Source of the DNA: Rhizophagus irregularis
Lineage: Eukaryota; Glomeromycota; Glomeromycetes; Glomerales; Glomeraceae
Direction of reading: 5' to 3'
DNA length: 64,000 nt
Assembly: GCF_026210795.1 (NCBI RefSeq)
Contig: NC_089436.1
Coordinates: forward strand, 1,922,001-1,986,000
The notes beneath the pieces are model-generated. The model did not search any database and had not been told where the DNA came from. It saw only the letters and a program-made list of their open reading frames with translations. Position numbers and translations under genes: made by a program. Below, one piece after another: positions 61,501 to 64,000 of the stretch (the first letter of the stretch is position 1; each line of letters starts with the position of its first letter).

Positions 61501-61958
61501 ATAATTTGAATAATACATACATACTATTATTACTAGATAAGCTTTGGTGCCTTTGTAGTGTAACTAAAGCAGAAGAAACTTTATGAAAGAAGTCTTGTAC
61601 ACTATCAGCTACACTATTCATACTGAATGTTCTCTGAGATTGAACGGAGATTCCCTTATCATTAAATGAGGATGGAATTTCTTCCAGATGTGGGCTCTGA
61701 GGTCGACTATCACGGCTGTATATGCTTGGATCATTATTTTGCATAAATTCTTTGTCTCTTGCTAATTTTTCCCGTTGTACATTTCGGAGCTTCTTTTTCA
61801 ATCCTTTATAATCGATATATCTAGAAGAGGTAAGCGATGAGTAAGCATAGTTCATTGCGATCAATATTATTAAAAGAACTAAAATAAATGAATAAGAAAA
61901 TTTACTTTATCCTCCACTCTGGAACAACTTCGGTTTGGATACGTTTTTCAAATCTCAT
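58578..61958 (-). CDS. SPX-EXS phosphate exporter (SYG1/XPR1/PHO1-like)
   Basis: Thirteen exons (61958-61906, 61820-61525, 61455-61336, 61259-61171, 61070-60825, 60757-60578, 60504-60226, 60148-59975, 59906-59789, 59722-59549, 59461-59179, 59107-59071, 58997-58578) give 822 aa with consistent phases. SPX domain (1-268): MRFEKRIQTEVVPEWR, YIDYKGLKKKL, LDGELEKIEHFY, and the basic NYNGFSKILKKYDK helix that binds inositol pyrophosphates. Membrane segments start at ~330 (GLYLGLSLSALV). EXS region: NPFRILYYNARKWFL, EFRDFFLADILVSLTYSL, NIGKYGTTI, FSWDVKMDWSL, FILRMSWILL, RRFQWCIFRVENE. The C-terminal tail is acidic. Family members export phosphate under SPX control. The donor of exon 7 (GTTTGA) is weak. 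Confidence 0.94.
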
Positions 61959-63000
61959 CTTTCTAAAGCATGAAATAAAACAAAAAGCAAATATAACAAA
62001 GAAAAAGAAACCTTTTTTTTAAAAAAAGATGCAATTTATAAAAAAACTAAAATAGATAGTTGTTTATATTTTCTGATATGAATACCCTTTAAATCAAACT
62101 ACGGAGTTCAAAATGGCAAGATTTTTTATTGTACTTGTTGTACAAATTAATAGATTAAGAATAAAATGAATATTGATCCCGTATTTCGGTAGTCTTTATT
62201 TGTAATTTCCCCATCTGGAAATGTTTTATTAAACACGAGATTAACTTTATTTGAAACAATGACAATTTATTTATAATTATGCATAGTTGAAGTAAGTTAT
62301 TTTTTACAAATTGAATAACATAGCTTATTTTTATTTATTCGTTTACTTTATTCAGTGATGTATAAAAAAATGTTATACAATATATGAGTTGGGGACTCGA
62401 GAAAATATTAAATTTTTACGATTTGAATGAATATCCACCCAGAATGGATCTTCAGATTTTCAATAAAATGAATTCACATGATTATATAGTATGGATTCGA
62501 TCGAATTTTGTATCTACTCAAATCGCTCTTGGCTTTCATCTTAATGCAAAAAATAACTTCTTTTCTCGCTTTAATGATTATAAATAATTTATCACATTAC
62601 CATTTTTTTGGTTAAATTCTTATTACAACAATTTTAACAATTTAAAGTACTTTTTTAAAAAAATTTTCAAAACTTCTTCATGTGCAGATAATGATCTTCA
62701 ACCAATCCTTATAAAAAGAGCTAAATGGGGATAAATTAGATCAGATGATCGAATATCACTGAAAATCATATATAAAGTAACTACGCGAGTGTCTCATTAG
62801 TCACATTAGTCACGAGTTTTACTTAGTGAATTAAATTTAAGTTGCTCACGTGATTGAGAAAAATTTCGGTATTTATTTCCGGTATATTTATGATTATAAA
62901 TCTAAATTATGTAAATTATATCTATTTAATATCACGTATCTATAGCCATACAAACAGTGTATGAGTTTAACAAATATCTATTTATTAATTTTATAATAAT
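61959..63000. other. Intergenic region between SPX-EXS gene and FAD synthase
   Basis: It contains a 67-codon plus-strand frame at 62384-62587 (MSWGLEKILNFYDLNEYPPR) with no recognised family. Otherwise AT-rich. Confidence 0.4.
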
Positions 63001-64000
63001 CTATTTTTCGATTAGATTCATCTTTTCCTGTCTTATATTTTCTCTCCCGCACCTTTCTCTGCTCTCATCTGTTAATTTCCAAGCTGGATCATAATAACCA
63101 TCTGATCGTTTAAGATCAGGATTTCGATAAGTGTTATTTTTACTACCAAGAGATGTGTAACTTTAAATTGATAAAAAAAAGATAAATAACGTTAGAGCCG
63201 AGAAAAGATATTCAATAAAGAAAAAGGATAATTTACCCCAAATCGTATAATACACAATATGGTACATTTAACGATCTTAAGAATTCCCATATTTGTGTGT
63301 AGTGCATATCTAGAATTGGGTGAACTCTCATAATTGATGGCCATCCATCGTCGGTTGGAGTAAATTCTTTCAGTTTACCTTAAAAAAAAATTATTTTAAT
63401 ATGTTATTCTTTTTTATTCTAAAAAAAAATCAATTTTTTTTGGTAAAACAATCACCTCCATGAGGATCATTTCTCCTTGTACCAACTAAGATAGCTTTAA
63501 TATTTGGTTTTTGTTTTAAATATTTTATCAACGCAGGTTTCATTGAGCCTTCTATTTTAACAATATTTAAACAATATCGTTTTTCACATTCTTTTACGAA
63601 TTCATCAACTTCAGAGAAAGGATTTGGATGTGTAACGTATAAAGCTTGGATATTAGGTATTTCGTCAGAATTTTGGTAAAATTTATAATAAACGGCTGCA
63701 AATAAATGTAATAATACAACACAGTCTTTTCCACCATTGAAAGAAAGACTCACCCCGTCAAGTCTTTATCGTACAAATAAAATATGATGTTATCAAACAT
63801 ATATCTATTGAAAAGTGAAAAAATTGAAAATAAAGAATTTATCTGATTAAGAATTCTATTTTAAAATCATACCCATATCGCTCCAAAGATTCTTCAATAA
63901 CTTTTAGTGCGAAAGTTGTCTTTTTCGAAATTGGTTGTTCTGAATTCGCCAATTCGTATACTTCTTTGTGGATTTTAGAAAAATAAACTCTGGCCTCGTC
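63001..64000 (-). CDS. FAD1: FAD synthase (FMN adenylyltransferase), 5' end outside window
   Basis: Exons 64000-63873 (partial), 63763-63456, 63378-63237 and 63160-63001 join in phase. The PAPS-reductase-like fold of eukaryotic FAD synthase is evident: [15 protein letters not shown] (the SFNGGKD nucleotide loop), [26 protein letters not shown], then [37 protein letters not shown] and [16 protein letters not shown]. It converts FMN plus ATP to FAD in the cytosol. The C-terminus is charged ([15 protein letters not shown]) and ends at a TAG at 63001-63003. At least the start codon lies beyond 64000. Confidence 0.93.

Overview
The window is very probably from an arbuscular mycorrhizal fungus of the Rhizophagus type (Glomeromycotina). 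It is strongly AT-rich and its genes have many short GT-AG introns. It holds relics of several gene families that I recognise from Rhizophagus genomes: coiled-coil proteins, and proteins with restriction-endonuclease-like C-terminal domains. It is packed with transposable elements. The assignment rests on recognised families, not on a search.

Layout. 1-4.1 kb: a broken RING-finger gene end, a ~150-bp repeat in four copies, and a non-LTR retrotransposon relic cut by a hAT-type MITE. 4.6-10.5 kb: a two-exon hypothetical gene and three decayed members of Rhizophagus-type families, two of them split by hAT-like insertions. 11.4-12.9 kb: a three-level nest of elements and a perfect 46-bp palindrome. 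13.9-18.1 kb: two intact tandem JEN/SHS-type monocarboxylate transporters. 18.8-21.6 kb: more decayed gene-family relics. 22.0-22.4 kb: a small secreted cysteine-containing protein. 23.9-28.7 kb: a Helitron, a long inverted repeat, and a 2.9-kb hAT-like element with an unknown decayed gene and a hairpin array.

29.1-46.7 kb is one Mutator-like (MULE) transposase gene on the minus strand. It was blown apart by (i) a 6.07-kb hAT element with its own transposase plus an intact second gene and (ii) a 961-bp pogo/Tc1-like element that itself received a 7.85-kb LINE. Target-site duplications and reading frames across the junctions support each step, and an uninterrupted pogo-like sister copy lies at 47.1-48.1 kb.

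48-64 kb is gene-rich: a Tc1/IS630 transposase relic, a Ctr-type copper transporter, the KEOPS kinase Bud32, a hypothetical nuclear-looking protein, a 13-exon SPX-EXS (SYG1/XPR1-like) phosphate exporter, and FAD synthase running off the window end. All the recognised cellular genes (JEN pair, Ctr, Bud32, SPX-EXS, FAD synthase) read through with consistent intron phases, whereas almost every element-associated gene is broken. The exception is the second gene of the hAT element.
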